A stretch of 64,000 bases of DNA from assembly GCF_963678635.1 (NCBI RefSeq), contig NC_087063.1, positions 18,709,814 to 18,773,813 of the forward strand, written 5' to 3'. Below, piece by piece: positions 6,987 to 19,053 of the stretch (positions within the stretch are counted from its first letter, which is position 1; every line of letters starts with the position of its first letter). The stretch comes from Symsagittifera roscoffensis (taxonomy: Eukaryota; Xenacoelomorpha; Acoela; Convolutidae). The notes beneath the pieces were generated by a model. The model saw only the letters and a list, made by a program, of their open reading frames with translations. It did not search any database and had not been told where the DNA came from. The translations under genes and the position numbers were made by a program.

Positions 6987-8150
6987 TGTAGTATTGCGAA
7001 AAACTACACACACACAAAAGACCATTGTCTTAATTGTTTATTTAACGACCCAATTCTAAATTGGAGCGTGCCATTTAAATTAAAGCCTCTTTTCACTAAA
7101 TCAGATATTGACTGATTTATTCTTATTAGGACTATAAAATCTTGTTTTAAAAATCCACTCCTTTTTGAATACTTGTCCAATTTTTCTCATTTTTTCAAGC
7201 TCAATATTTTAAAAGGGCGGCATTATTAATACGTCCCTTTTAACTTAACTTGAACAAACTGGATAAATATTTTGCAGTCTTGCCGGCTGCACTAAAATTC
7301 TCCTTGCTTTGATTTAGCATAGATGCACCTGCAATATGATGCATCAGAGAAAGTAATATGAATTTTTAATCAGACAAACTGAAGGCTGCGGTTTTCTTCA
7401 AAGAGGACTAATAAGTTGAAGATATTTGATTTGAAAAAATCAAATAAAAACTAGTTGAAAATTCCCTTATAAGAAAGGGAGAACAAAGGAGCAGGTGAAA
7501 CCTGAATAATTAAAGATTGAATCAGCCGCCGGTTTATGCTTATGAGCAAAAGGACTGGCCTGAAATCTTCAGTGTTTCATTTTGCTCAGTCAGCAGCAAG
7601 TCAGTTCTCTTCAGTCAGATCTTTTAAAAATAAATAATTTTTCTTTTCTGCCCTAACTTTAAAATTAATCTAGCCATTTTCACTTATAAAAAGAGAATAA
7701 ATTCTCATTTTAAATTTGATTTGAAAAATTATAAATTGAGATACTCGAGATACGCACACCCGAGGAAGTCTGGACTACAAGTACCCAAAGGACTACGGCA
7801 AGACGATTCAGACGACCCAACCAGAAGTGCTGACTTGGACAAAATCAAGGGCAACCATACATACAAATCAGCCACCGACCTTAGTAAGAAGATAAAATAT
7901 GATGAACAAAATAAGATTAGCTCAACCTCCCCTCATAGGTATATTTCTTTAAGCTGTTCGATTCATTTATATAATCTAATAACCCAGTGCTTTGTATCTA
8001 ACCAATTAATTAATTCATACATTTTCTAACTATTGTTTCTACTCTACTTTTTGTCAAGACAATTTGACGATTTAAGGTGAGACTTATAACTTAGGATAAA
8101 ATTACTAAGCATTCAACCAGCAATGAGCGCTTAGTAAAATAAGAACACTT
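6987..8150 (+). repeat. LTR-like repeat, diverged relative of repeats at 20.1-21.1 and 25.2-26.2 kb
   Basis: It begins TGTAGTATTGC with a nearby ACTACA, forming a 6-bp inverted repeat; the relatives begin with AGTATTGCAAATACT. It shares the block ACCATTGTCTTAATTGTTTA (7021-7040) and a longer stretch, TTGTCAAGA..GACGA..GAGACTTATA..TACTAAGCATTCAACCAGCAATGA (about 8053-8140), with 20,990-21,070 and 26,100-26,180. Between these blocks alignment is patchy. A 102-codon ORF at 7721-8029 lies inside and is not supported as a gene, though parts of it have a weak counterpart in the relatives. Its right end and any primer-binding site are not resolved. Confidence 0.45.
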
Positions 8151-8957
8151 TTCGCAGTGGCCAGAAAAACCTGCTAGCAAATTTTAATTCTTAGAGCAAT
8201 TAAACAAGCGAGTAGAGCCAAAAACGTTTTATTAAGCTATTAAACTGTTTGTGAACTTTTTAGAGGTTTCGGCTTGTTTTTGTTGAGCTTAAATTTCAAG
8301 TTTTATCAAAATTAGTGGTGAAATTGAACAAAAAAACTGATTTTGTGAATTTGTTTCTGGAAGAACATACGAAGCCAAACTGTACTTTGCGCTGAATGCG
8401 GAAAACGCAACAAGATTTGACAAGGTTTTGTTTTGAAACCAGCAAAAAAAATTTGAATTTGATTTTTTTTCTGTTGTAGAACCTTCAGTCAAATGACAAA
8501 AACATAGCAAAGACATAAGAGCTCAAGCAGCAAAATTTACGGAACCCAGACCTGTTTTTGCGGAACTGAGAGAATTCTAAGCAAACTTATTTTTTATTAT
8601 TTTTTTATTTCAGATTTCACGATTACTTCGTAGAGATTGAATAGATATAATTTTCAGAAATTTCAAATTAACAAAAGAGAGACTACAGAAATATAAATTA
8701 AAATTAATTAATTTTTTTTATCATTGATTGTTCATCCTGTTCACTGTGAGAAAAATTGTTGAACGTCCTTAGATAATGTCCGTCAGCGTAAATACGCCTG
8801 TTTTGAAGACTTGCAAGTGCTAATGATTAATGCAAATGTTGATTTTCAGGAACCTGAAAAAATTATGTTTTGGGTCGTAAAAAGTAGTTTTTTAAGTCTT
8901 CAAAATTACCAAAAAAGTAAAAAGAAAATACAAGGGCATAAAGCTTCAGTTTCGGTA
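8151..8957. other. AT-rich stretch, nothing recognised
   Basis: Homopolymer-rich AT sequence with short unsupported ORFs only. No repeat shared with the rest of the window was noticed. Confidence 0.4.
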
Positions 8958-9774
8958 TTATAAACGCATAAACAAAAACTTAGGCCTACTTTCCATCAAA
9001 ATAAATTGACATTTATATAGATTTCGCTGTAGCAGACTGAAAAGTTTTTCGAATTCGCATGATTTTATTGGAGCATAAAGGAATTCGGCAGGATTTTTTT
9101 TACAAACTCCAGGTCGTGGTTGTTTATTTTGTGAATCTTTTTGCAACTTATCAGCTGCGTCTGTGCCAAATAACGCTTCCCTGAATTTTTTTGACAGTGT
9201 TTTGTTGAACTGAAATAGTCTCGCTATGCGATTGAAAATGCTTCTGAATCTTGAGCGCGTTCTCACAAACAATCAAGTTGAATAACAGGAGTTGAGCTTC
9301 AGGCAAAGCAAACGCCGACTTGAAAATGGATACAATCACTCCATCGTCCTTGAAATTATCAACGCATGCTTTGATTTCGGATCAAGGTTTATCCCACAGT
9401 TTAACCACTTGCCCTGCAAGGTATATCTCACAGTTTTCTGCAATGTATATCCCACAGTTCAACCACGTTCCCCATCTGGTGATGATGGGCCAAGGCGGTA
9501 GAGCTACCGGAAAAGATCGTCTGGAAGACGATCATTTGTACAAACTTCATCAAAAGAAAAATAAAAGTCAGAACTTGGAATGAATTTTTTAATTTCCAAT
9601 TTTTATCGCTAACAACAATATCCAAATATGTTTTGCGGAGTGAACCCTCGCTCGGCAATATATAGCCCAACTCGTTCTCCAAAAACTGCCAAATTGCTCG
9701 TACTCTAATTTTCTGAACGGAACTACGGCTGCAGACAGAGCTTTGGTCCACATTTTTGCTCGAGTCTGGCTCAA
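8958..9774 (-). pseudogene. Degenerate coding remnant, possibly a THAP/P-element-like transposase
   Basis: Several overlapping minus-strand frames look coding-like but none is long. One includes R-A-I-W-Q-F-L-E followed by L-P-S-E-G-S-L-R-K-T-Y-L, which recalls the LPS.STL(R/K) segment of THAP9/P-element transposases. Adjacent frames continue with basic and Gln-rich sequence. If it is a gene it is broken by frameshifts. The region also contains a diverged direct repeat of TATCCCACAGTTYAACCAC (9390-9465). The assignment is weak. Confidence 0.22.
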
Positions 9775-12031
9775 AATAGAGCAGTTTTTACTTTTTGGAG
9801 TTCGACCGCTCCTCGTTTGTAATGTGCTTTGTGTTTTTTAAATTTTGCTCAAGATCTGATTTTGAATGTTCCCAACTTCACAATCGCAAGCTGTGCACAG
9901 TAATGCGGTTCTATTTTTTTTTAAATTAGACTCAATTCGCAAAACCGTTTAATTTTTTTTTTCAGTTTTCTTCACAGGGGCCTTATAAATCAAATACGTC
10001 GGAAATTGTAACAAAATCAAAGTAAATTTAATTAGAATAGAGTGATATTTGATATTTCTCAAAAATAATTGTAGTAGAGCTGTTTAGAATACATTTAAGA
10101 TGATGTTGTTTCTCAGAAATGCACACGGTAGAGCTATTCAAAAAAGGCTGAGATTTTTTTTCTTAGAAATGCTAAAGCCTAAAACATAATACATATGAAT
10201 GTGGATGGATATTTAAATGGTTAGAATTTGTAGTTCTCAGAAATAATATGCTTTATTTTTTCTCTGCCTTGAAACTAAGGCAATTATGTAGTTCCCAGGC
10301 TTTTTTTACTTCTCTATGCACTGAAAAAGTAGAGAAAAAAATACTGTTTTTTTCCGCTCTCTGCTGATATTCTCGAATAGTGTATCTTTGAAATTTAAAC
10401 TTACTGTAAAACAGAACAACAAACTATTTCATAATGGCTGAAGTTTGATGGTACATGAAAATATTGAACTTTGTTTGTAATTTGTGGACGTAAATACTCA
10501 TTTGTTTTGGAGCAAAACTGAGCGGAAGTTTCGAAAATTTTGCTGAAATAATTGTTTGTTTAGAAACATTCATTTATGACGCGCGCTTGTGAAGCTTTTG
10601 TTTGTTAAACTAACGGCGTCTAATAATTGCCCATTTTTGTTTTCTCAACAATTTCTGTTCGTTTGATAAACTTACTCTCATTGACTTGGAATGAGTAAAA
10701 CATCATTCGAAATAATTTTCGGCACAGCGGATGAAAATTTTGATTTTCGACTTTGTTGTTTTTCGGCTCTGCCCCTTAAAAATATTGAAATTGATTTGTT
10801 CTTGTACGAAAGTTGAGTTCAATCACATGAATAGTTGAAGGGTTACTTGTACAATTTTAATTAGTCAACGTTAAAGAAATTGATTTTTTGATAGCGCTGA
10901 CAATGGTTAAATGCTTGTGCTGAGATTCCGCTCTAACTTTTCATTTTTTAGTCGTTGATTGTTAACTTGCTTAGTTTTTCCGCTCTTTCTTTTGTTCCAT
11001 GCTAGCTAGCGCCTTAATAAAATTCTTTGAGATGGTTCTAGCATGGCTCTTACTCCAGAAAAATTGCGGAAAACTCATGCAATTTGTGAAATCTTCTAAG
11101 AGATGCGGAAAGTTTAACAATTACAGTTTACCTTACGGATAACTTTTCCCTTGTGGAAATTTTTTACCTTCAAAAACTTTGTTTGGGGATTTCTCAACAA
11201 AAATGGTAAATTAATTCCATTTAAAAATTTTGACATATTTAAAAATTTGTCTCCGAATCGCACATTCATACGCTCACAAAAAAAGCACCTTATGAGAAAA
11301 CCGTTTTGGCCTCGTGATGAAAAATGTTGATTTCATTGTTGTGATAGATTTTACAAAATTAACTGAAATGGTTTGCAGGCATTTTTTTGTTTCTTAGCTG
11401 AATTTTATTGAAATCTCCCTACTCCCTACACGGATCAAAAGGTACAACATAAATTCGAAAAAATGTAGGTTTTGATTTTTTCAACAAAAAAAAATTGGCA
11501 GTTTTTAATTGTTCAGCATCGAACAGAGTAGACCTTGTGGTCTTCTGTCCCGCAAGATTGTGCGCTACGTTGCCCTTTGAGTGCAGGCAACTACATCATC
11601 CTTTTCCAACAAAGAAAGAAAAAAACAAGGACCATATTTATTGTTTGAAAACTCGTTAGTAGACCTCATTTCAAAAAAGATACGGTAAGATACGCTGTTT
11701 TCTCATCTGCTCAGGCAACAATAAAATTGTTACAAAGTTTTATTGTTACTTTTTGAAAGTTACTTTAATTAGGCAACAAAGTTTTATTGTTACTTTTTTG
11801 AAAGTTACTTTAATTAGTTAAGCACTAAATATTTCTATCTGCCATCTGAAATTGATTTCTACAATCACAGAAACAATCGCTGAGTCATTAGCACATCCAT
11901 ACCAGACCTGCGAAAATGAAAAATCTCGTGACATCTAATGCAGATACCACCGCCGAAATTGATTCAAAGTTTATTCTTCTCTGAGTTAAAGTGAAGAAAC
12001 CATTTGTGGTGTTGATGTTGGGAAAGGATGA
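9775..12031. other. AT-rich non-coding stretch with a short tandem duplication
   Basis: No gene is recognised. At about 11,733-11,820 a ~43-bp segment containing AAAGTTTTATTGTTAC and GAAAGTTACTTTAATTA occurs twice in tandem. A short open segment at 11,985-12,030 (frame K-P-F-V-V-L-M-L-G) may be coding sequence upstream of the following gene, but a stop separates it from exon e1. Confidence 0.4.
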
Positions 12032-12213
12032 CAACTGCTGGTTGTGAACAGTGAGTTGGAATCAGAAGAAGATCTGAGGATGTTGGAGAGGAGTAGAGGG
12101 ATCCACTCACCGCACAGCTGTTGGTTTAGAGAAGTGGCAGAGTCCCCTCATAGATATGGATATGTGAACACATTCGCACACCTGCAGGACCCAATGCTTA
12201 GAGTAATCATCAG
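12032..12213 (+). CDS. Exon e1 of a glycosyltransferase-like (DUF7164-like) gene
   Basis: The frame is open from 12,032 (TGA just upstream) to a donor CAG|GTAAAT at 12,213. It encodes a segment ending R-Y-G-Y-V-N-T-F, then H-L-Q-D-P-M-L. The family I recall as DUF7164 has an RYGYLNS segment just before its LRTD motif, so order and spacing fit. The intron joins phase 2 to e2, creating a Ser codon. The exon start is unclear; no strong acceptor is seen, and related sequence upstream is in another frame, so either a further exon or a mutation is possible. Earlier exons were not found. Confidence 0.5.
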
Positions 12214-12552
12214 GTAAATCACAATTAGGACATACCCTCAGTAACACAAACTTTCCCGCCCGCACGAGTTCACGTCTTTGTCCTTAAGAAATGGGGCCGC
12301 TTGGGCTTTTAAAAAAATTAAGCTACTGCAGCCCAAAAATTTATCTACTCTTTGGCAGATTCGGGTAATCTTAGGGGGGTTCCCAAGGAAAACTGAGAGA
12401 GCTTCTGAGCTGTTTACCATATATAAAGTTTTACTCTGTTGAATACCTCCCATCTAGGCACAGTATGCTTAATCTCCCCACAAAAGTTGTTCATTTCAGA
12501 GATTTATTCGAAAAATGTACGTATAGAAATTATGCAGTTGATTTGCTTTCAG

Positions 12553-12757
12553 CCATTACGACTTCATATTACGCACGGATCCAGACACTTTTCTAGCTCC
12601 ATCTTTCTTTGACTGTAACAGTGCCATCAGGTCAAAAGCAATTGTGGGAAGGAAAGATGTGTTGCTGGTGGGGGAGGGGGCATACAGCCACGAAGTGAAC
12701 TTTCTCAAGATGAACCGAATTGCGGCTGAGTTAGGACTGAAGAGACTGCAGATGCGT
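12553..12757 (+). CDS. Exon e2: DxD-like catalytic segment of the glycosyltransferase-like gene
   Basis: The acceptor TTTGCTTTCAG precedes 12,553 and the donor CGT|GTAAGC follows 12,757. The product carries Y-D-F-I-L-R-T-D-P-D-T-F-L-A-P, a D-x-D pair in a context typical of nucleotide-sugar-dependent transferases, where the aspartates bind a divalent metal and the sugar nucleotide. Further on come a G-E-G-A-Y segment and A-A-E-L-G-L. The exon ends at phase 0. It follows e1 after a 339-bp intron. I infer a lumenal or secreted glycosyltransferase; the donor sugar is unknown. Confidence 0.55.
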
Positions 12758-12981
12758 GTAAGCTAGTTTCAAAACAGAGCCAAGACAGGTTTTTTAAAAA
12801 AAGTTTGCGATGAGTTGGTTGTTTTATAGGCACAGACAACAATCCGATATCATAGTGACTTGGAGACGTCAATTTTTTAAAACTTTTATACTTCTCAGCA
12901 ACAATACAGTTGGATAGACTAAAAATAAAACGTGGAGTTTTGAAACATCTTGATTTTAATTCAAAACAGTATCTCATTTAG

Positions 12982-13264
12982 AACTTGGGATCCACGTGGC
13001 TGGTCAGCTCCACCCTCTTCATTCCAATCTCCAGACTGGCTCTCTTTCTCACTCTTTTTGTGTTCCACGAGGGATTCAAACACCCCTCCAATTCATCCTC
13101 TGGGGCTGCTGGGGGGCGCGATAAGATCCTAAGTGCCTCTGGTCGGTCGCTGGAGGGACTGGCTGAAGAAGAGGAGGAGGGCGAGAATAGGAGCCGGTGG
13201 CCAGAATGGTTTCGAGGAGTGTCCTCCATGTATGGCTCAGACATGGCCATACAACACTTCGCAG
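12982..13264 (+). CDS. Exon e3: NLGSTW / WPEWFRGVSSMY segment of the glycosyltransferase-like gene
   Basis: The acceptor CATTTAG ends at 12,981; the stop just upstream in the same frame excludes an earlier acceptor. The donor GCAG|GTAAGT follows 13,264. It encodes N-L-G-S-T-W at its start and R-W-P-E-W-F-R-G-V-S-S-M-Y near its end, matching in order the GSTWyG and WPxWyRGVxxMYasE motifs I recall for DUF7164 proteins. Between them is a family-atypical Glu-rich insert (A-E-E-E-E-E-G-E). The exon starts at phase 0, agreeing with e2, and ends at phase 1, agreeing with the next exon at 13,671. Confidence 0.6.
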
Positions 13265-13670
13265 GTAAGTTCACAACAAAACAATTTTGCCGATCAACCC
13301 CTCGGGACTTACGGCCTTGGGTGTTTTTTTTGCACCTTGAATCTGCTAACAGATATAAGCGTAAGATAGTGTCGGGTGATATATCATTTCAAAGTTCTGT
13401 CGGTCGTCAAAAAATATTCTAAGAAATAACTTCCAAAAACTTGTTTCAGGATCGAAAAGTTGCTTCTATAGTCTTGGTAGAAGACTCATTAGAGAGTGAC
13501 GTTGGTTTTGACTGACGTATGTGTCTAGCTTTTTATTATTCATGGTGTAATGTCACGCGGTCACATAAAACTAACTTTAGTCTTCTCCTTTTATTTCTCA
13601 TGGTGTCATGTTCATGTCACGTGGTTATGTGGAGTTAAATTCAGTCTCCTTCATGATGTTTTCCTTGCAG

Positions 13671-13857
13671 CCACGCTGGATCTGAAGGAGACCGATATGA
13701 GAGAGTATGGACTGCTGGACTTCAGCTCCTACTCGAGGGAACCCCTCAGGAAAGTGGGTCACGTGCACGCCAGGGGTAACTTGAATCGCATGTTCGGCAA
13801 ATACCCATTCACTCGAGCTGTCTCGTCTTTCTGCGGAAATGGAACTCTTTCCTCCCA
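13671..13857 (+). CDS. Exon e4 of the glycosyltransferase-like gene (unit 1)
   Basis: The acceptor TTCCTTGCAG precedes 13,671, and phase 1 agrees with e3. The product contains G-H-V-H-A-R-G-N-L-N-R-M-F-G-K-Y-P-F, which fits the HIHc...FSKf.F..GkY segment of the recalled family, with the second Cys/His positions changed. A usable donor A|GTATGA lies after 13,857; without it the frame runs on to 13,933 as a terminal exon. The copy at 42,330-42,516 differs at only about four bases, while the preceding intron sequence is clearly more diverged, supporting a coding role. Confidence 0.5.
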
Positions 13858-14321
13858 GTATGAGGCAAGAGCAGTTATGCTTCTATTCTTTCTTGGACTA
13901 CTACAGTACTTCAATCGGCGTCGGATGAAATGAGAGTTTTTATGGCTTGGCAGAGGGTTAGAAGAGAGAGGGATAATCATAAAAAAACCTATAAAATATC
14001 TCGTCAGTATTTTGCCAAAAATCTTCGTCACTAGATTGGCAACACTTATTTTCGGAAATCTACCAAAACACCAATTGATTTTAACTTATTTTTACAAAGA
14101 TACGCAAGGATAAATAATATGATTCAAAATAGTCAGTTAAGGTTTGTGCACGAAATGATTGCGCACAAAAAGATCAAAATTTTAGCAAAGGCCATGGTGC
14201 GTATACGTGCTTGTGCGACGAGCAAAGTGCGGGGTGGGGGTTTTACGTTGGTTGATAAAGGAGCAGAAAATTAATCCATCCGATTCTCTATTTAGGCTGA
14301 ACTTGTTCAGTTCGGTGTGAG

Positions 14322-14529
14322 TCATCTCTCATCTGAGCCATGGTCCCCAGTGAACGAATACTGCCACTCCACCGCCATCAGAGCCACCCTGGACCACTTT
14401 GTGGAGAGGGGGTGTTGCAGCAGTAGCAGTAGTAGTAAAGGTTTTTCACAGTTCTCACAGTCAGCACAAGACCCCGATGGAAAAAGGAGAATGAAAAAGA
14501 TAGGAAGAATGGCGGACCAAATAGAATAA
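14322..14529 (+). CDS. Candidate last exon e5 of the glycosyltransferase-like gene (unit 1)
   Basis: An open frame runs from upstream of 14,296 to TAA at 14,527-14,529. It encodes a segment with P-W-S-P-V-N-E-Y-C-H-S-T-A-I-R-A, like the W..v.eYc...A end of the recalled family, then a Ser repeat from AGCAGTAGCAGTAGTAGT and a basic tail. An acceptor at 14,321 would agree with phase 2 of e4 but is weak. Stronger-looking AGs at 14,295 and 14,310 give phase 0 and would need a different e4 donor. The end is therefore provisional. Confidence 0.4.
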
Positions 14530-17500
14530 ACTTGAGAGATAGAACTTTTTTAACCATCCCCCTCCACCTATCGTATCTATACTAAAGAAGATCAACCCCT
14601 AAAAAGTCGTCAAAAACACTTTTCAATTTTCATTTTAAAAGTGATTATAGAAACTTCTCCTGAAAAAAACTCCGTCAATTATTTCATAAGCGTCATTCAA
14701 TCGAGAACACGATGCCTTTCAAATTGATAGTTTTCAAGGTAACTAAAATTTCCTGTAAGAAGAAATTTAATTTTTAAGAGTTTTTTGCTTCAGGTTGATT
14801 TTTCAAACTAATTTAAAATAAAAGAAATCTATGCAAACTTGGAACTATTAATTTCTCTTCAAAAGACTCGTGTAGCAGCGACACTTTTAAATTTTTTAAC
14901 CAAAATTACAGTCGAGCCATGATTACAGTCGAGACATAAGTTGATTACAAGCGAAGCATAGTCGAATCACAAATCAAGCTATATTTAAAAGGATTGGAAA
15001 ATTCGATAGTTGGAGTTTAAAAGAGATCGTAGACAAAACACTAGGGCAACAAGAGATATGGGTTTTTGCGGAAGCCCATAGTAATTTCGAACTGCAGTTA
15101 GCAAGATTGAATTTAAGATTTAAAAAATAGAAGTTATCCGATACCAACAACTCATTCGGTAGAAAACTGAGAAGCAAAACTTTTCTCGAAATTAGGAAAT
15201 TTTTCCAATTTACTTATACTGCAATGAAGTCAACGCAATTAGGACCTTTATTAGAGTAATAAATTGAATTCAATTTGAATTTTGATGTCGACATTTGAAA
15301 TTATATTTTCATCTATCCGTTTTTTAGAAACAGTACACCAAGAATGATATACGGGTTAATCAACCCTTCAAGTAGCATTCCTCCAGGTCACCTAAACTAC
15401 AATAAACAAAATAAACAACACTTAGAAAAAACCCGATAATAAGAAACAGAACTTATTCTTTCATTATCGCTAACATAAAACTCACAAACGTTTTTGATAA
15501 AAAGAATTGAATTCATTTTCAGTAATGGAATTGAGGTCTTTGAAAATCATATTGTTATCGACCAACAAATTATGCGTTTTTTATTCATTTATTGAAACCA
15601 AGTTTTTTATTTTCGTAGTTTTGACAGCAGCTAAAATTAATAATTACCCTTTCAAGTTTGCTCTAATTTTCTTGCAGTTATAGGTCTGTCCAAATGCAGT
15701 GGAACTAAAGGTGATTCCTTTATTTATTGTATGAATGCTTCTTAGAAAATTTTGAGCAATGCACACCCTTTTCAATGCTCTTGGTAAAACGTTGCACTAG
15801 GAGTGGGTTGATGACTGGAGCACACAGTTTGATCACATCAATTATTTTGTTTTGTTTTATCATTCTTTTTTATTTTTTGTTTTCGTTTCATCAGCTTGTT
15901 TTTGTGTTTTTAAAGTACCAATGAATTGCTCAAGCACCACTACTTCAGTCGGATATAACTCAGGTCTGTTTAAACAGAAAAATTACCAAGTTAATCAGGT
16001 GCCAAGTCAGTTTCTTGCTCTTTTTGTTTTCCACCAATTTTATTGAAAATTTGAAACAGTTTTTTGCTATCTCGACATTTTGAGATTAGGTTAACGAAAA
16101 TTTTTATATTGCAATCCCTTACCTTTTTGTCATTTTATTTCAAGTTTTTGGATTTCAAAATATTATTAAAAAAATTGATTGTATTTAAGAACTGCTAAAA
16201 AAAATTCGATAATTACACAATTATTTCACATAAGCATCGGTTCAACATCTTTATTTAAAACACAACAACGTAAAGGTGCAAAACTATCAAACACAGTATG
16301 AAAATACTCCGAAATTCAACAGCAGGAGGAATAGGATAATGGCACGTTGTGCAGCTTTTGTTGTAACAAAAATTGAAATTTTGAAACTTTATTTGATTTT
16401 TCTAAAGCCTCTACATAATGTATCTGCATGCAATTCTCAACGGGTTTCTTCAAAAAAATGGCCTAATTAAAATGACAGTCAGAAGAGCCCAATGTTCTCA
16501 ATATTTCACTTCAGAGTGTGAACATCAACTTACTGGTCGAAGCGCATAGTCTAAGTAGATTTTAGTGTTAGCTGTAACTCTTGTTGCTTCACTATTTTGA
16601 ACTATCAAATGGAAGTTAGCTATTGTCTCAAAACAGTCGTTTTTGTTGTTTCGCTTCTCTCGCTGCATTCAAATTAATAAACTCTGATGTTTGAAACCTC
16701 GCTGTTCAAAGTTTGCCATTCGATGTTTTCAGGTCGTTCAAGAATTAAGCCAATTAACCAAAAAAATACAATAAATTTCAACCCTAGTGGACGGTGGTTA
16801 AGTAAAAATCTGATATTTCACTTCTTCTCACGACATAAGCCAACATCAAGGACTCATCGAGACAAAGGAAGATATCAAATTCTTTTCTTCCTTGTCTCAA
16901 TTCTGATTGGTTAATACAGTGTCTGAATACTCGGTTGTCTAAATACAGACCGCACTCCAGAATAGTTCTTGAATTGATGAGTAAAGGGTTTTGCCTCGCA
17001 AACACTTAGCATCTTTAGTATCGACTAGATTATGTCTAAGAAAATCGCTATTTCGATTCTCAATTAGCTTTTGCCGAACACAATTATAAGTAGCTGTAAA
17101 CATACCCAAACACGTACAGCAATCAAAAAGCTACGAATATTTCTTTGCCAGACTAGCCTCTATATAGACCAATTCCTTATCTACTGGGTCAACACATTTT
17201 CAGAAATTGTCGGCCATTAACCCTGTTATTTTGTTAGAAGGTAAGCAAACTTTCCTATTACAGCAGTTCTCTGGATCCTACTCACGGCATTCAAGTGTTG
17301 GTACGACTTCAAGTCTTACTCATTACGTCCAGTCTCCAAATATTGCTGATGAAATCCAAGATAACCCGAACAAATTTGCGATGTAACTTGGGTAGTTTTT
17401 GAATAATCTTTCGACAACAAATATCATTTAAATCACTAACTTTTGAGTCCAGAATAATAATTCGATTCGTAAAGTTCAAAATATTTCAGTCTTTTTCCTT

Positions 17501-19053
17501 AAGGCATCTTCTCAATTTTCCAAATAACGCCCCTGTTATAGAATCAATAGATTTTTGATCTTTCTTGCGTTAGTTGAAAGCGTAAGGCGAGAGAATTTGT
17601 GCTTGCCTATCGATGGAAGTCCAAACATGGAGCCATTCCTGGAGCCACGCCTGCAGGCGGAAAAACTATGTAAAAGTCTTGCAAAGATTCCCCTGGACTT
17701 CCTGGATTGGTATAAGAGTCCAGTGCTAGTTTTCTTAATTTTTTTCTGGGAATGCGGCCTAGCGTGCCAGTTTTTTGGCGAAAAATTAAAAAGGCTGAGG
17801 CCAACAAACCTGCTTGAAGTAGCTACAATTTTTTCGCGCTCTGCCCAACAGATAGCTAGAGAAAGTATCAGGATTGTTTTTGTACAATGACAAAATCTAT
17901 CAACTTCTGGATAGCTACCAAAGCAAGAGGAAAAATGATTCACAACATCATAAAACGAAAACTTGAAAACAAAATGAAACATTCGAAATCATCTACGAAC
18001 CGAAAAAAAATCAAAAGAACATGCAGATGTGCAATCTAATTATCAAGACAATTACATAGTATTAATTTTTTACTAAAACATGTATATAATGTTAATTACA
18101 GAGAAGCGAAGCAGCGCTTGCCACCACGTGGCATGCAACGAAAACGTAACATTGGAAGCTTGAAAGCTACCAAAAGGAAATTGAGATGAAAAAAAAAAAC
18201 AGTCAATTTGAAGAAAAACGACGTCTCGGTAGTTTATAATGATAAATGTAGATTGAAAACAGCAATTGTCGGAAACAAAACTCAGATGATGTCTGCCAGG
18301 AAGTACATGACTGTCCTTGTGTTTTTAAGTTCCTGGCAGATTGTCTAACTTTTCCTCTGGCTAAGTAATCCGGGAACGCATTGTTTGGCCTAAAAAGCTT
18401 GCCTCAGACCGAGGTAGACTTAATTGGTTTGTTTTAAGCTGCCAACTTGAGTTGGTAGCATACAAATAGCACGCTTTTGGCATCACTTTAAATTATTTTA
18501 AAGCACAATTTTGTTACAAAAGTCAAACCATTTTTGTTTTGATTGAGAAAACTAAATGGAACCACGTTTTGAATGACCAATGTTTCGTACTTGGGGTTTA
18601 ATGCATTCAGTAACTCCTGTTCCCATTTCAATAACAACGGCTTGATGCAAAATATCTGTAAGCTCTTCTTGCTCCAAAAAAAACGAAATCAGCCTAAACA
18701 TTGCGCTGAAAATTGAAGAAACACGTTGTGGTAAAACAAATAATTTATAGGTATCTACACCAAAATCACGGGTATCATAAATTTTTGAGTCAACATCGAT
18801 TTTTGAAACAACTTGTAAATAATGAGAGCAGCTTAAAAAATTTTCATCAATAAATGTAAAAAAAAGAACGTAATCTTAGACAATTAACGCTCATAAAAAA
18901 AGCCCAGTAGTCTGGTGATATCAGTGGGATTTTTTTTTCGTTCTAAACGTTAAAATTATTCTTGGTGCAATAGTCGTATAGGTGAATAAAAAACCGACTT
19001 TGTGCTTGCCGTCAAAAAAATTTCCCATCGTTTAACAACATGAGTCCAGCTTT
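14530..19053. other. 4.5-kb AT-rich stretch without recognised genes (unit 1)
   Basis: Only short or overlapping ORFs occur, including opposed 111- and 148-codon frames at 17.5-18.0 kb, with no recognisable family or splice structure. Small hairpins are present: TCTGCCAGGAA..TTCCTGGCAGA at about 18,292-18,347 and GCTGCCAACT..AGTTGGTAGC at about 18,438-18,460. A ~100-bp block at 18,939-19,040 recurs at 23,269-23,369. Confidence 0.5.

Noticed and set aside
13550-13670. In-frame extension of the e4 ORF upstream of 13,671
   Set aside because: A strong acceptor and phase agreement with e3 place the exon start at 13,671; the upstream part is diverged intron.
13671-13857. Neuropeptide precursor reading of e4 (RGN..FGK segment looks like a possible amidation site)
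   Set aside because: Upstream exons join in phase to a glycosyltransferase-like protein; no signal peptide or repeated dibasic sites.
17240-17265. Very short GT..AG interval that could be read as an intron
   Set aside because: Too short for a normal intron, and no coding frame on either side.
17536-17982. Opposed 148- and 111-codon ORFs
   Set aside because: Both strands open by chance in a GC-richer patch; no family recognised and no splice signals that fit.
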